Below are positions 12,500-23,544 of a stretch of 64,000 nucleotides of DNA, one piece after another. The DNA is from Reticulitermes lucifugus. Lineage: Eukaryota > Arthropoda > Insecta > Blattodea > Rhinotermitidae. The notes below the pieces were generated by a model. The model had not been told where the DNA came from and made no database searches. It worked only from the letters and a program-made list of their open reading frames with translations. Made by a program: the position numbers and the translations under genes. The stretch is taken from positions 78,785 through 142,784 of the forward strand of contig JAKCWW010000184.1 of the NCBI GenBank assembly GCA_026260175.1, given 5' to 3'. Every line of letters begins with the position of its first letter. The first letter of the stretch is position 1.

Positions 12500-12786
12500 C
12501 ACGCCATGATGCCAATAGGGAAGAGGGTAGGCGTTAGGGATAGGGATACAGCTCCGTTCATTCTGAACCTCGGTATTTGATGCAGGTTAGTGGTCAGCTT
12601 CAAGCCACGGTCACTTTTTCCCCAGTGAAAGTGCTCTCCGATACATACTGTACACGTAGCTGGGTGAGTCCCAGAGCCTGTCTACATGTTTTGACGAAGA
12701 GAAAACCTATTGCCGCTACTGGAATAAGAACAATAAATCCTCGGCCATTCAGCCCGTAGCCTAGTCACTGTACAGGCTACGCTTCT
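12500..12786 (-). repeat. SINE family B, diverged copy
   Basis: On the minus strand it starts with a tRNA-like head, AGCGTAGCCTGTACAGTGAC. A GACAGGCTCTGGG block, GACCACTAACCTGCATC, ACCGAGGTTCAGAATGAACG and a CATCATGGCGTG end follow, in the same order as the copies at 33421 and 40470. The B box is decayed (GAGGATTTATTG). It is non-coding. The small open frame at 12577-12759 is on the opposite strand and has no support. Confidence 0.65.
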
Positions 12787-13805
12787 CATTCGCATAAGAA
12801 CATTTTCTATTACAAAATCTCAGAAAATATGCTGCAATTATATTGGAACTCAAAACGCTTCAAGAATGTTGCAGTAAGGTAATTCAGCTTCAGTAATCAT
12901 TCAATGCTCGTAACATCACACATTTCAATACTTTGAAATGTGTACTATGTAGGATGATATGAAATTATCACATGTCAGTTAGATGGCTACTGATCACTGT
13001 CCGATGTTGACATAGCCTATCCCCTGTTTTTTAAAGAAATCTTCCTGGGAATACCAGGGAAATCTTCGAAACTAACGCATGTGCTAAAATGAGTGTTATT
13101 TAAAGATCTCATTAAATAAGTTCTTTTTAAAAGTATTAACAGGGTACTTATCTTCATAATATGAGAAAGAATGCGATATAACACAGAAAGTAATCCTATT
13201 ACAAAAATAAATTTTACTAGTAACTATAGGATATACCGGTCACAATGTTAGTTATTTATAATAATAAAAACCTTATCTTTGAAATTTTTAGATCGGACTT
13301 AAACTTGTAATATTTCAAGTTCACAGAAAAGTGAAATCATCAATAGGTTGTGTATTATACGACGCCGTGTAGTCTGTTTTCGAAAACTACATGGCGGTGC
13401 AGACTATTACTATAATCTTGGTACGGATTTAAAATTATCTTCGAGCAGGATGTTTATGATTTTTTTATTTAGATGCATAATGTTATGTCTCCTAGGTTCT
13501 CGAATGCCAAGTCGACGTTAAATTAACCTGACCCTCAGCTATACGTGCGGAAATTAATAAGGCGAGCCTTTCAATGAAATAAAATACCTAGACAATGACT
13601 GAGTTAAGAGAATTCGACAGCTTTCAAAGGAAAGTTAAAATTGTGGAAGAAAAAGTATAAGAAAAGAATAAGATATTAAACTCCTTCAGGTAAAAACAGT
13701 TATTGTGGAAAACTTGGAAGAACTAACTCTTAACATTGACCGGTACATCCCGGAAGGTGAATAAATACAGAAGGGTGTGCAGCCCATTTGACACTGAGGT
13801 CTAAT
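12787..13805. other. No recognisable gene
   Basis: AT-rich with no coding or repeat family recognised. There is a 10-bp-arm hairpin CACATTTCAA/TTTGAAATGTG near 12921-12945. A small palindrome near 13358-13396 contains CGACGCCGTGTAGT, a word also seen in other dispersed repeats of this window. Confidence 0.5.
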
Positions 13806-13807
13806 CT

Positions 13808-13880
13808 TTGTTGTTGTTGTTGTTGTTGTTGCTGCAGTTGCTGTTGCTGTTGCTGTTGCTGCTGGTGCTGCTGCTGTTCA
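13808..13880 (+). repeat. TTG/CTG trinucleotide microsatellite
   Basis: Runs of TTG (TTGTTGTTGTTG) pass into TTGCTG and then CTG/CTGGTG units over about 70 bp. This is simple-sequence DNA. No open frame extends it into a polyglutamine or polyleucine protein that I can recognise. Confidence 0.9.
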
Positions 13881-13884
13881 GGTA

Positions 13885-15560
13885 AACTCTTTAAACATTT
13901 TGTAGAACTCCTCAGAAGGGGTACATTTATTCCAAGTATTTCCTAAAACGAGACAATTAAACTTAAAGAATCGTAGACATATGTACATTCATCATCCGAA
14001 AGGGTTTAGAACAAGCAACCCCGGCAATCGACCAGCACTAGCCTTAGACTGCGCAGCCAATATTGTAAGATTAATCGTCTTAATGGTTATGTATTAACTC
14101 TTCTAACAGTATTAGTAAAGGCCGTTGTATGCTGAGGGGCGTCAGTTCTACATCAAACAGCAGGCCACACCCATTCAGATGTTATTACCTGCTATTCAAT
14201 GTTATCATCAATTAGTAACAAATTAGGGGGGAATAATCGCAGTATATGGTTACTGGTTGGGTGGATGGTTATTTTGATTAGGTTTCCTATTCTCTAATAG
14301 AGCACGAATATCATTACTGTTATACTCTGTAGAACATGAGTCCTAGAATTTCAATATACTCACATCCTACTCTAAATTGAGTGTGTGTGTTCATGTGCTA
14401 AGCTGTATGAAGGGCATCAACACCACTAACCTACAGTGAATGCCCTCATTATCATCACATTACGAAGTCAACTCCTCATTACATTCAACGTGGAACCTTT
14501 GAAGTAAAGAGCAACACTTCGCATGTATCGACTACATTTAAGTCAAACTAAATACGTAAGCTATATTATAATGTCTTATCTGAGAAAGACCCCAGATATT
14601 TACAGTACAGAAAAAAATATATTACTTATTGAAAGTGTACGTTTAAAACAACACGTATTAAAGCAAAAATATTAAAAAAAAGTTATTTTTAACAATTCGT
14701 TAGACTGTAGACGGAGCTGTTAAATGTCCTGTTTTCAGTCCAATGTTCTTTAGAGAACAGCACATGTCACTTATGGAAAACAGAATAAGCACAAGACCGG
14801 ACTTACTGGCAGGATTAGAATATATGTAAGAGCATTGGAGTCACTCCATTAGTGCCCATTAGACATACCGAAAAAGCAACCTCATTATCCAAAGGAACAA
14901 GATAAAACGCTACGGCATTGTTACCTTAATAACTGACCATCATTTATAGAACAGTAATTATAATATTAACTAACTACTTATTGAGCCAATTAACTGCGAA
15001 ATAATGAAGTCGGTGATGCAGGTTATTCTTCGGAAATTGACGATTACTCAGCCTGATATATAAGTCCCAGCTGTATGGTAATTTAATGTTCACTGCTGCT
15101 TTCATAACTTTAAATGAGACGTTAATATAAGGAATTTTATGTTAAACAACTAGCATTTATACACAGTAACACAGAAGGCTCTCTCTGTTTTCGTGTAATA
15201 CTAAAATATTTCTACCGGCAGTGATACTTTCTTACATTATGCATGTCAGTAAAGGATATTGAGTATGTCTTAATTTTTAATATCGTTCAATACAAAATAT
15301 TACTCCATGTTTCCTAGAATTTACATATCCACTGTTCGAAGTTTACTGACAATTTTGTTGTTCTTATCTCCAAGTGCCGCTTCCATATAAAACGTTCCTG
15401 AAATGCCAGCACTTCTCTTGTCTTTCTATTTGCCCCCATATTCTGTCGCCTTACACAATTCAGAATTTCAAAGTATTTTATCGCATTTTCAACAAAACCG
15501 ACTTATAAAAATGTTATTGTACCTCGGTAACAAAAATCAATCCAGTTTGTTCAAACAATT
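13885..15560. other. No recognisable gene
   Basis: No repeat family or coding signal recognised apart from short open frames at its 3' end. Confidence 0.5.
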
Positions 15561-15561
15561 T

Positions 15562-15740
15562 GCTTTCTGCTTCAGTATTGTTATCTTCTGTGTTTTGACA
15601 CCATGTAATATGACAAGTGGTTTCACACGTTTCGGAAAAACACACTGCCTGCATGTTAAGGATATAAATGAAGTGAACTGGCAAACATGGAGGCAATATA
15701 GTCTTCTGAGAAGTTGTCATTAACCTAGCAGTCTGCATGG
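15562..15740 (+). repeat. Fragment of an insect dispersed repeat
   Basis: One plus-strand frame reads FCVLTPCNMTSGFTRFGKTH followed by CLHV. From memory this resembles a peptide-like signature (VTPCSLVxxYxRFGGTYCLH) that conceptual translations of a widespread arthropod repeat often show. It is treated here as repeat sequence, not a gene, because the signature is normally found as isolated non-coding fragments. The frame runs to a stop at 15723 and the similarity fades after it. Confidence 0.45.
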
Positions 15741-15896
15741 CCTAATCATTCAGAAGACTACAGTATCAATATTCACTACCGTGGTAAACTCTCACCTCAG
15801 TCTCCATGTCTTTCATTCAACAGGCATTGGTAGATCCAATTCCACACATAAGTTTGAAAGTTTATATTGTTTATTCTGTGCACTGTGTCGAACCAA

Positions 15897-16012
15897 TTCA
15901 CAACGCCCAGACCAAATAAATGCACAATTCTGTTCCTCAGATATTTATATTACAAAATTACATTGAATATTCTTACACGTTTCGATTCCCAAGGGATCAT
16001 CATCAGGGAGTC
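15897..16012 (-). mobile_element. Short ribozyme-bearing repeat R, copy a
   Basis: Minus-strand order is CTGATGA core, stem II, GAAAC, GTGTA, about 50 bp of AT-rich spacer, then GTGCATTTATTTGGTCTGGG and CGTTGTGAA. An inverted copy with the same order lies at 16431-16547. Related copies are at 22385-22565, 47623-47753 and 62345-62480. No protein is encoded. It is interpreted as a short non-autonomous element related to the terminal regions of Penelope-like retroelements, which are known to carry minimal hammerheads. Confidence 0.6.
15971..16012 (-). ncRNA. Hammerhead-like motif with intact core, weak stem I
   Basis: CUGAUGA at 16006-16000 (minus), then hairpin stem II (GATCCC/GGGAATC), GAAA at 15983-15980, a minimal stem III (ACGTGT) and the UA cleavage dinucleotide. 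Both catalytic core strands match the hammerhead consensus. Stem I is poor: CC before the core faces AG after the predicted site. It may be inactive. Confidence 0.45.
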
Positions 16013-16430
16013 AAATCAACAGGAGAACACAATCCACTTTACCAACTTACATAGGATCTTCAGTTACGTCACGCTTGCACGTGACCTACACTCCACTGCA
16101 GTCCGCCCGAACATACTGAATCTCAGTACTGTTATCTTTCGTTAAGTACGTAGGCTGCCTCCGAAATACTGGTACGTGCTGCACTGGTTATCACAACTAT
16201 CGTTCTATGATCTAAGTCTTTATTTATATTTTGTACATTTATATATTTTAAATGTTTATATTTTAATTAATTTAATGTTTTTTAAATTAATTTCCAGTAT
16301 ACCAGGATCTACTACACTTAAACAACTATATAAAAAAGAATTGTCTGAAAGTTAACTGTTTAACTTTTTTACACCTTTCTGCTGTACGCAAAGGTTGCTA
16401 GTTTGTTTTTATGCGGTTTTGCCTGGATTT

Positions 16431-16481
16431 GATTCCTTGATGATGATCCATTGGGGATCGAAATATGTAGGAATGTTCAAT
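16431..16481 (+). ncRNA. Hammerhead-like motif, stem I intact, C3 changed
   Basis: GATTCC before the core pairs with GGAAT after the predicted UA cleavage position. The core at 16437-16443 reads TTGATGA instead of CTGATGA. Stem II is GATCC/GGATC, followed by GAAA and a minimal stem III (ATATGT). The C3-to-U change would be expected to reduce or abolish cleavage. Confidence 0.4.
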
Positions 16482-16547
16482 GTGATATTGTAATGTAAAT
16501 ACCTAAGGAACAGTGTCGTGCATTTTGTTGGTCTGGGTGTTGTGAAG
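16431..16547 (+). mobile_element. Short ribozyme-bearing repeat R, copy b
   Basis: Plus-strand copy inverted relative to 15897-16012, with the same downstream words (ACATTGAA-like spacer, then GTGCATTTTGTTGGTCTGGG and TGTTGTGAAG). The two members face away from each other around about 420 bp that is mostly not shared. Confidence 0.6.
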
Positions 16548-16562
16548 TTTAACAGTATCAGA

Positions 16563-19500
16563 CTACATATGAAATAGTTATTATGAGTACAATAAATTTT
16601 ATATAATAATAATAATATACTACTACTACTATTACTACTACTACTACCACCAAAAATCATGGGTACTTGCGTATTCTCACATATACCTCACTTCTTGAAC
16701 TGTGACTACAAGTAAGTCTTAGCACCTCAGAACAAAAAAGGGACGCTGAAATGAGAAAATCAGTACACACACTGCAGCACTACTCTGGCTTTCAGGTGTG
16801 TGGACGGAAGATATATTTGTGATGGTGGCGCTGCTGAGGCAATCGTTAGGACCCTGCTCCTGTGACTCCCGATCAATGCATGGTTCAATTATGGGGAAAG
16901 CGTAAAATGTATCCTCAAATCCCTAACATGAAAGTAGGAAAAAAAATGAGCGTCTTCATTTTGAGATAAGGTTATATTTCACAGGCCATTCCGAATTTTA
17001 TGGGGCTTGGACAGTATGAAACATATGGATAGGCGACATTATACACTGAATTACTGGTAGGATTATCTGAAAAGTAAGTACCAGTAACCCATCAGGATTA
17101 CAGCCATACCAAGATATCTTTCTTGTAGTACTGTGAAAGAAACTGCCTGAAAATTTAAGAGGCGATAAAGTGCGGCTTCCGCGTCACTGCTGATCCCCCT
17201 GGGAAATTCTCTTGTAATTTATTTGCCGTGAAACTTTCAAATCTTATTATCCATTATGGAAACATCTATGTAGAACTGCAGGGCTGTTACAACTAACTGT
17301 AGCGAGCATATATAAATCAGTGGCAAATTTATAGTGGTGTACTAAGAAATAGGGCGTGACACAAAATTGGATACTTTTACTACAAACTCTTTCTATTTCA
17401 AGCAAATTATGTCCTAGTACCTGAGACAGAATTTGGAATAGTACCTGTAGATATGCTCGGAGCGTCCCCTGCTGAATTATTGGTACATAACCATCACGCC
17501 ATTACTCTGAAGAAGAGTCTTGCTTTTAACCTTGTATAACATAGCGGTATCCAGGTCAGTATGTCCACCTGCTTTGACAATCAAATACTCTTCATTTTTC
17601 TCATGCAGTATATTTACGTATTTCATATGAATCTCATAACAAAGAGCGATTACTCTCCTAAGCACCATTAAGAAAGAGGTCTTTGTGACTGAAAAGTCGT
17701 TTGTTGTCTGTGAGTATAGAACTGAAATTTTTAAGATAACGTGTGTGACTTTCAGGCACGAAAGTGTTAAAGAGACGTACTTGTGGTCGCACTTTGATTT
17801 TTCACGTTAAAGGCCCTAATTTCCAGCAAATATTTCACCACACTCCGATTTTCATATTTGTCTCAGTTATTGAATCTATATTGTTAAGGTCCAGTATGTG
17901 TGGCATACACAGAACATCACCGCACCCAGGTGGGTTAAACCGATTAGGTTAACTTTATAAAACTTTATCTCAGGCTAGTTAGATACTCCAGCTTTCTAAG
18001 ACCCCATTCATCCCGGCAGAGCTTTAGTGCCTTATCTGCACTGACTGTAACGCGAGCTAGAATTTCGATTACAAAATGAATACTGTATAGACAATATGAA
18101 TTTTTTCCATTAGTTACAGCAGCCTCCTCCCTCCTCCCATTTACTATATAATAATATTCTTCGTGAGGTTATTGTCATCTTCTAATTAGCCCGTTCAGTT
18201 ACAGGCGGGCACGAGACATTTACTAGCACTGTGACTTAGGAGAATTTCTTTGTTTAATTTACGTCATTTATAAACATCATTATATCCATTCACAGATATT
18301 AAAAATAGGGATTATGACACGGATAACTGTAACATTTTCTAAAGAACCAGTCATGAATGGAATCTGTTAAGCAAGTTACTTTCCTCTTAAAATATAGTGA
18401 CCCGCTATTAATTATAACAAACAAGTGATTTAACAATAGCATAACAATCCCACTAAAACCTCAAACGATACAAAAGTTAATGAAATTCCTTCCAGTAATT
18501 TTCGGGTGAAACGAAAGGCTGTCTAATGTTAAAACAAATGATGGCATTACATGTCTTCAGTTTGTTGCATATCACATCATAAGAACGTACAACAGTGAAC
18601 ACTCTTATGTACTGAATAGCTAATCAGAATGTTTCTTACGCATGCTTCTTTATCTGGCAGGAAATGAGTGCCAAGAGATAGAAAAAATACATATATAAAG
18701 ATTAAGAAAAAGAGAGTAAGAAAAGGAAATTCACACTTACAGGGAGAGGAAAGAAATGTGGCTCACATTAAATACCGGTCCCCTAAGGTACTGTTTTTGT
18801 GGAAATTATACTGCGTAATTTAGGCCTCCTTCAAGGACAATTTTCTTTAAGAATCACATTGGATCTACTTTCTGGAGAGCGTAAACGCTATGGAACCATT
18901 ACAAACGCCAAAACTACATTTTATTTCTAAAATAAAAAAAACATGTATTATAGGGCCTATTACAAAATTTTGCTAGTCTATATTAGATTATCACGAACGA
19001 ATTATGTCTGACTCTGCGGGACGCAGCTTGGATATTTTTATTTGTTTGGAAAAAGGAATAAGAATTTAGTATCACCGACGGCATTTTTAGAATTTTTTTT
19101 TCTGCCGTAGCGATTTGATTCACAAATTTTCTCATTACTCGAGGAAATTTAGTAAATGTTTAGATGTTGGTAAGCAATAGTTATAAAATTACTTTAAAAT
19201 TTAGTCGGCATTTCCACTCGCTTTTTAAAATTACAAAACAATTTTTGAGTGATATGTTCGTCACAAAATACAATGCACAATTGTTCCGCTCTACGTGTTA
19301 ATGGTCAGTATTTACCCTCCATTCCACAAATTTTAGTTTCTCACTCCGCATCGCTTGCTTCAGGTTAGCCCGTTATGGTACAAGGGCAGGTAGGGATACT
19401 TGATAAAATTAAGCCCAAGTATCAACTAATGAATCCTCGTTAAATATTTACACAGTAAAGAACCACACATCAAAGAACAGAGACACGTTAGCAAACATTC

Positions 19501-20980
19501 TAATTTGCAGCCATTTACAAACTGAGAGCATATAATTTACCTATATTCACAGATCACAAATACTCCATGACAAAGAGTCAATTCAAAGCCCAAATTTTGC
19601 CGTGAACACCAATCTAAATTTATTATTTCTGATTAAGATAATGCTTCATATAAATGCAAAACAACTCAACACATGACGCGTTAAAATTTGACTTACTGTA
19701 TTTACTTGTGTTTTCGGAAGACAGAATCCAATTATATTTTATTTGCATCTCATTCATGCGTAGAATTCAGTTCGAATAGGCCTACTTGTGTTGTTATGCA
19801 TAGCTGGCTTCAGGACGGAAAGGAATCTGATCTGAAGTTCAATGCAGTAAAACTTATTAGAAATTCTCCTCGCATGAAACGTTTCACGGACCTAGGCACC
19901 AGAATCTTATTTAAATTTAATCTTCTATACGACCTATTTATAGGTAAACTCGCGCGTGGATTCCTGAAGCAAAACTTGCAAACAAAATGCCAATATATTT
20001 ACAGAAGAACAATTTCACACGGAACGACATTACTGAGGACTTACATGGAATTTTATATGAGTTTGTAATACAGAAATTAGAAACTTGTCAAAACGCACTG
20101 AAATCGGTAAGTATTGGTGCACTGTAACATTGATTTCCTTATTTGAGAAATAAAAATTACTTCAAACCTTTGATCATTTGGTTCGAAAAACAGCCAGTGT
20201 TTAAAGTTCCTAGACTCATTCTCATCAGTGTGGTGATTACAGTTTGCATATCCCAGTTAGATGATTCTAGAATCCATTTTCATATCGACCCTTCTGTATA
20301 CGTTTTCCGGCGGTTTAATAAATGATTGAAAAGAAATGTAGAGTTACCCTTAAAAAATCTTTGACCGCAATAATCCGAGCAGTCCGACTGATATTATACC
20401 GAAGATTAAGCCTAAATTTCGAAATCCTCCCTCTTTTCCTTTTTATGGCAGTGAATAAAATAAATTACTAAGAAGTCTGTTACAATTTAGGCCTACTGTA
20501 AACTTACCACAACTAAAAGATAAGCTGCAATAAGAGAACATAAAATGTATCAGATTAACCTTGGACCTTACGGGACAACGCGGTTTCAAATGTTTAATTC
20601 GCTCAGTGTATGAACCAAAAAAATTACCCCCAATTTTCCATTCAGCATTGATACTGAAAAAAAATATATTTAAAAATCTGTCATCTGTGGTCACATAGAC
20701 TTATACTACATTGTTAACAATGCGTAACTCCCTACACTCCGGTGGTTAACATATGCACCCCCATGTTTACCATTAAAAACTCCGTATTTCGCCCAAACAA
20801 TGTGTTTGTGTATTTCATATGATTCTAAAAACAAAGAGTAATTATTTCCCCCTACAGCATTTATGGACCGGCCTTCAGGATTGTTGCTGTCTGTGTTTTC
20901 CGTAAGGTAGTAGCTGCAATTATATGTATATAGTTAAAATTAAATTGACTTTTTAAGGAATGAATTCCGTTACTTTATAA
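16563..20980. other. No recognisable gene; simple repeats and a short dispersed repeat
   Basis: 16606-16652 is a trinucleotide stretch (ATA, then CTA units). At 17617-17660, GTATTTCATATGAATCTCA resembles 20809-20850 and, more weakly, 59676-59705, so it is probably a short dispersed repeat. The 126-codon frame at 19688-20068 has no recognisable domain. Otherwise there is nothing to annotate. Confidence 0.5.
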
Positions 20981-20981
20981 A

Positions 20982-21276
20982 ACAACGTAGTCGGTATAGT
21001 GAATATGCTACGTGTTTGACAATTCGGTGTTCGAATCCCGACAGAGGCAAGAGATTTTCTCTTCAAAACGTCCACACCCGATCTGGGGCACACTCAGCCT
21101 CCTACTCAATCGATACCGGAGGCTCTTTCGCTGAGGATAAAGCGGCCGGGGCGTAAGGATGATCACTCGCCTCCATCTAGAGCCAAGATTAAGAATGAGT
21201 GGACCTAAACATCAGTTCGCTGTACATGACATTATGGCGTGTACAGTGACAATCTTTACCTTTACCTTTATTTTTT
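20982..21276 (+). repeat. tRNA-derived SINE, family B
   Basis: The tRNA-like head has an A-box region ACAACGTAGTCGGTATAGTG and a B box GGTGTTCGAATCCCG. The family body follows: AAAACGTCCACACCCG, CAGCCTCCTACTCAATCGAT, AAAGCGGCCGGGGCGTAAGG, CTCCATCTAGAGCC and TTAAGAATGAGTGG. The element ends in TTTACC repeats. It is nearly full length and moderately diverged. Confidence 0.8.
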
Positions 21277-21279
21277 AAA

Positions 21280-22005
21280 TAACTCCTTGTAGAAAAATCC
21301 TTCTTGACACAAACAGCAGTGAATTATTTCTGACAGTTACAAAGTCAAAATCTCACTCCCTTCGTTAGTTTAACTCCCTCACTAAGGAGAAAGTAAGCCC
21401 CTGAAACACTCATACTGTATGTGTGTCCCCTGTTTCAAATTTCGAACCAAGTAATCATTTATCATACAATCCGGTAGGAGTGTTAAGCCACTGGAAGCAA
21501 TCTCAATGTTACACTTCTATTTTTCCTACAATAAAAAATAACAACACAGGTGTCCAGCGTATCTTAATTTAGGGTCGTAAATAGTATATGTTACTAGATA
21601 TTTGAAAAATATTCAAATATTTGTAAGGCGTGTTTTGGCAAAATGCAACACAACAACATAACGGACATGGGAAAATTTTCTATACACTTAGGATTAACAA
21701 TGATATCTAATGATCCATGAGAGATATAATTGTGATATTTGGCAAGGAGATAAATAACAATGATGGGTACAAATTGTTTACGAATATTATATGTAAGTCG
21801 AAATATAATATCCGATAAATATATTTTAGGCGAATGAGTAACTACAAAGCATATTATCGCAAACATTCAATGAGATAAAATAAGAAGATTAATAGCCACA
21901 GATCTGCAGGACTTGAAGTAGGGAAACAGACTTCATGACGTATGCTCGGAAATTCTTGTTTCTTTATAAAGTCAGTTACAGTTCGCCCCTCCTCACCCTC
22001 GACTT
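21280..22005. other. No recognisable gene
   Basis: AT-rich. The 90-codon minus-strand frame at 21594-21866 is hydrophobic but has no family I recognise. A pyrimidine-rich tract begins near 21984 and leads into the candidate exon that follows. Confidence 0.45.
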
Positions 22006-22010
22006 TTCAG

Positions 22011-22330
22011 TGTGTCCGGCATCTCAGCGAATATGTTTCCCGGAGTAAAGCACACAGTGCGAGAGAAAAGGCTGAAACGAGATGGGAAAGATGCCCAGAA
22101 TCCTGTCAAAATTCTGAAAAAAAAAAACTTTTGCGCAGGCCGATGTCATACTCGTATCTGGTGCTGGGTCGCGTCCAAGTCTTGCTTGCCATCCGCCTTC
22201 AAAATCTTAATGAAGCACCCGTCCCGTAATAAGAAGAAAACAAAACATGCCGAACGAAACAGAGACAAGGACGTGTATACGGTACAAGGTAAAGGGACGC
22301 TCAGCATCCAGATACAGAATAGCAACGGAG
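22011..22330 (+). CDS. Candidate internal exon, unknown product (speculative)
   Basis: A 320-bp segment is preceded by a pyrimidine-rich tract ending CTCGACTTTTCAG (22010), a good splice-acceptor context. It is followed by CGGAG|GTAAGG (22331), a good splice-donor context. One frame starting at the second base is open across the whole segment, giving about 106 residues rich in lysine and arginine and containing the run KILKKK. GC content looks higher than in the surroundings. A second frame is also open for most of it, which weakens the case. I recognise no domain. No partner exon was found, and chance acceptor/donor pairs are expected in a window of this size. Confidence 0.22.
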
Positions 22331-22384
22331 GTAAGGTGTAGATTTAAATTTAGGTTTCTCTAAAACAACATATTTTCAAACCGA

Positions 22385-22565
22385 ACTATTCATCACTAAT
22401 TAATTTTATTTCAATCAAACAAATGCACTACACTTTCTTTCACTGATTTCTTGCCCCTACATATGTTTCGGCACACCGTGTACTATCCTGAGGGGGGTCG
22501 TCGAGAGTTCACAATCTTCAATACATCCAAATGTTTTTCACTCACTTTCAAAACACATAATTATT
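22385..22565 (-). mobile_element. Short ribozyme-bearing repeat R, copy c
   Basis: Minus strand: AAAAACATTTGGATGTATTG upstream, then a hammerhead-like motif, then GTGCATTTGTTTGATTG about 29 bp downstream. The upstream word matches AAAAACATTGGATGTGAAG ahead of the copy at 62345-62480, so the shared unit extends on both sides of the ribozyme core. There is no coding capacity. Confidence 0.55.
22453..22498 (-). ncRNA. Hammerhead-like motif, one core change
   Basis: Stem I is CCCC/GGGG. The core reads CTCAGGA, differing from CUGANGA at G5. Stem II is a longer imperfect hairpin, then GAAA, stem III AC-ATAT-GT and the UA cleavage site before GGGG. Four of the five structural elements fit. The G5 change is expected to inactivate it. 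Confidence 0.4.
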
Positions 22566-22569
22566 TAAG

Positions 22570-23305
22570 TCACCAGCACTAAATGTCACTTGTCTTTCTG
22601 TTCATAGTAATTAGCTTATCTTTCTTCAGTATTTTTTATTAAAAATTTTTAGAATTCAAGATACTTGTAGTATAAAATATTAAAAAGATAATTAAAATTG
22701 TGTTTGACAGCTGGCTATGTATATTAGTTGTTCGATCACATTTGATCTTGTCCTTTTGCTGTGTTAACCGTCCTGTGGTGTGTTGTGTCGGGACACTAGC
22801 GTAGTTCACAGAGCTGAATAAAAAATACTTCTTATAATTTTCACGCTTAGCATATATCCCAGGATTCATTGCCGGTGTACTATACTAAGTAAAAGAAGAA
22901 CACCTTAGATGGAGACCATGTCCAACCGCCCCTTCACCAGTTACTTAGCATCACTGACTAAACCGTTGGTCAGATTTTCATGAGCTTTGGTACAGAAGAT
23001 CTTCAAACAATTGGCCAGTGACAGTCCGACTTTACTTACGGCCGTTAATAAATTTACAAACCTAATTTTTGTATTAACTGACAAGTCTGTATAAAGGTAC
23101 GAATATTCTGAATACGGAAGAACATCGAATTTAATGTGTAAGTCTTTCTGAACTAAGCAATGCATTGTTATTGTCCTTCAGCATTTGTTGTTGTGTATGG
23201 CAGCATTACAGCATCTTCACCAACGTATGTTGACATATCACACTACGATTTGTTTTAGAAACACTTCCAAACCTAAATTTAACTTGCTACATAGGAAACA
23301 TTTGC
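22570..23305. other. No recognisable gene
   Basis: No coding or repeat family recognised. The short minus-strand frames (74-76 codons) lack domains. Confidence 0.45.
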
Positions 23306-23308
23306 CAA

Positions 23309-23540
23309 TCCCAGTGGCCGCGCGATCTAAGGCTTGGATCGCTGGGATTGCGGGTTCGAATACCGCCGGCGGCATGGATGTCTGTCTCTTGTGAGTATAG
23401 TGTGTTTTCAGGTAGAGGGCTCTGCGACAGACCAATCACTAGTCCAGAGGAGTCCTACTGAGTGTGATGTGTCTGAGTGTGATCGAGGAACTTCACAGAG
23501 GAGGCCTAGGCCCGCTAGGGTTGTCGAGCCATGACGGAGG
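23309..23540 (+). repeat. tRNA-derived SINE, family D, copy 1
   Basis: The head resembles a tRNA-Leu or tRNA-Ser gene: GGCCGCGCGATCTAAGGC (A box) and GCGGGTTCGAATACCGCC (B box). The family body follows: GGCATGGATGTCTGTCTCTT, GGTAGAGGGCTCTGCGAC, CCAGAGGAGTCCTACTGAGT and a GGCCCGCTAGGGTTGTCGAG tail. Compared with the copy at 50811 it lacks about 12 bp between the two boxes. Six further copies or fragments lie in the window. Confidence 0.85.
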
Positions 23541-23544
23541 ATAT

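Noticed and set aside
15867-16660. Two similar conceptual proteins on opposite strands as a conserved gene family
   Set aside because: The amino-acid similarity is the consequence of nucleotide similarity between two inverted copies of a non-coding ribozyme repeat.
19688-20068. 126-codon plus-strand frame
   Set aside because: No recognisable motif and surroundings indistinguishable from non-coding DNA.
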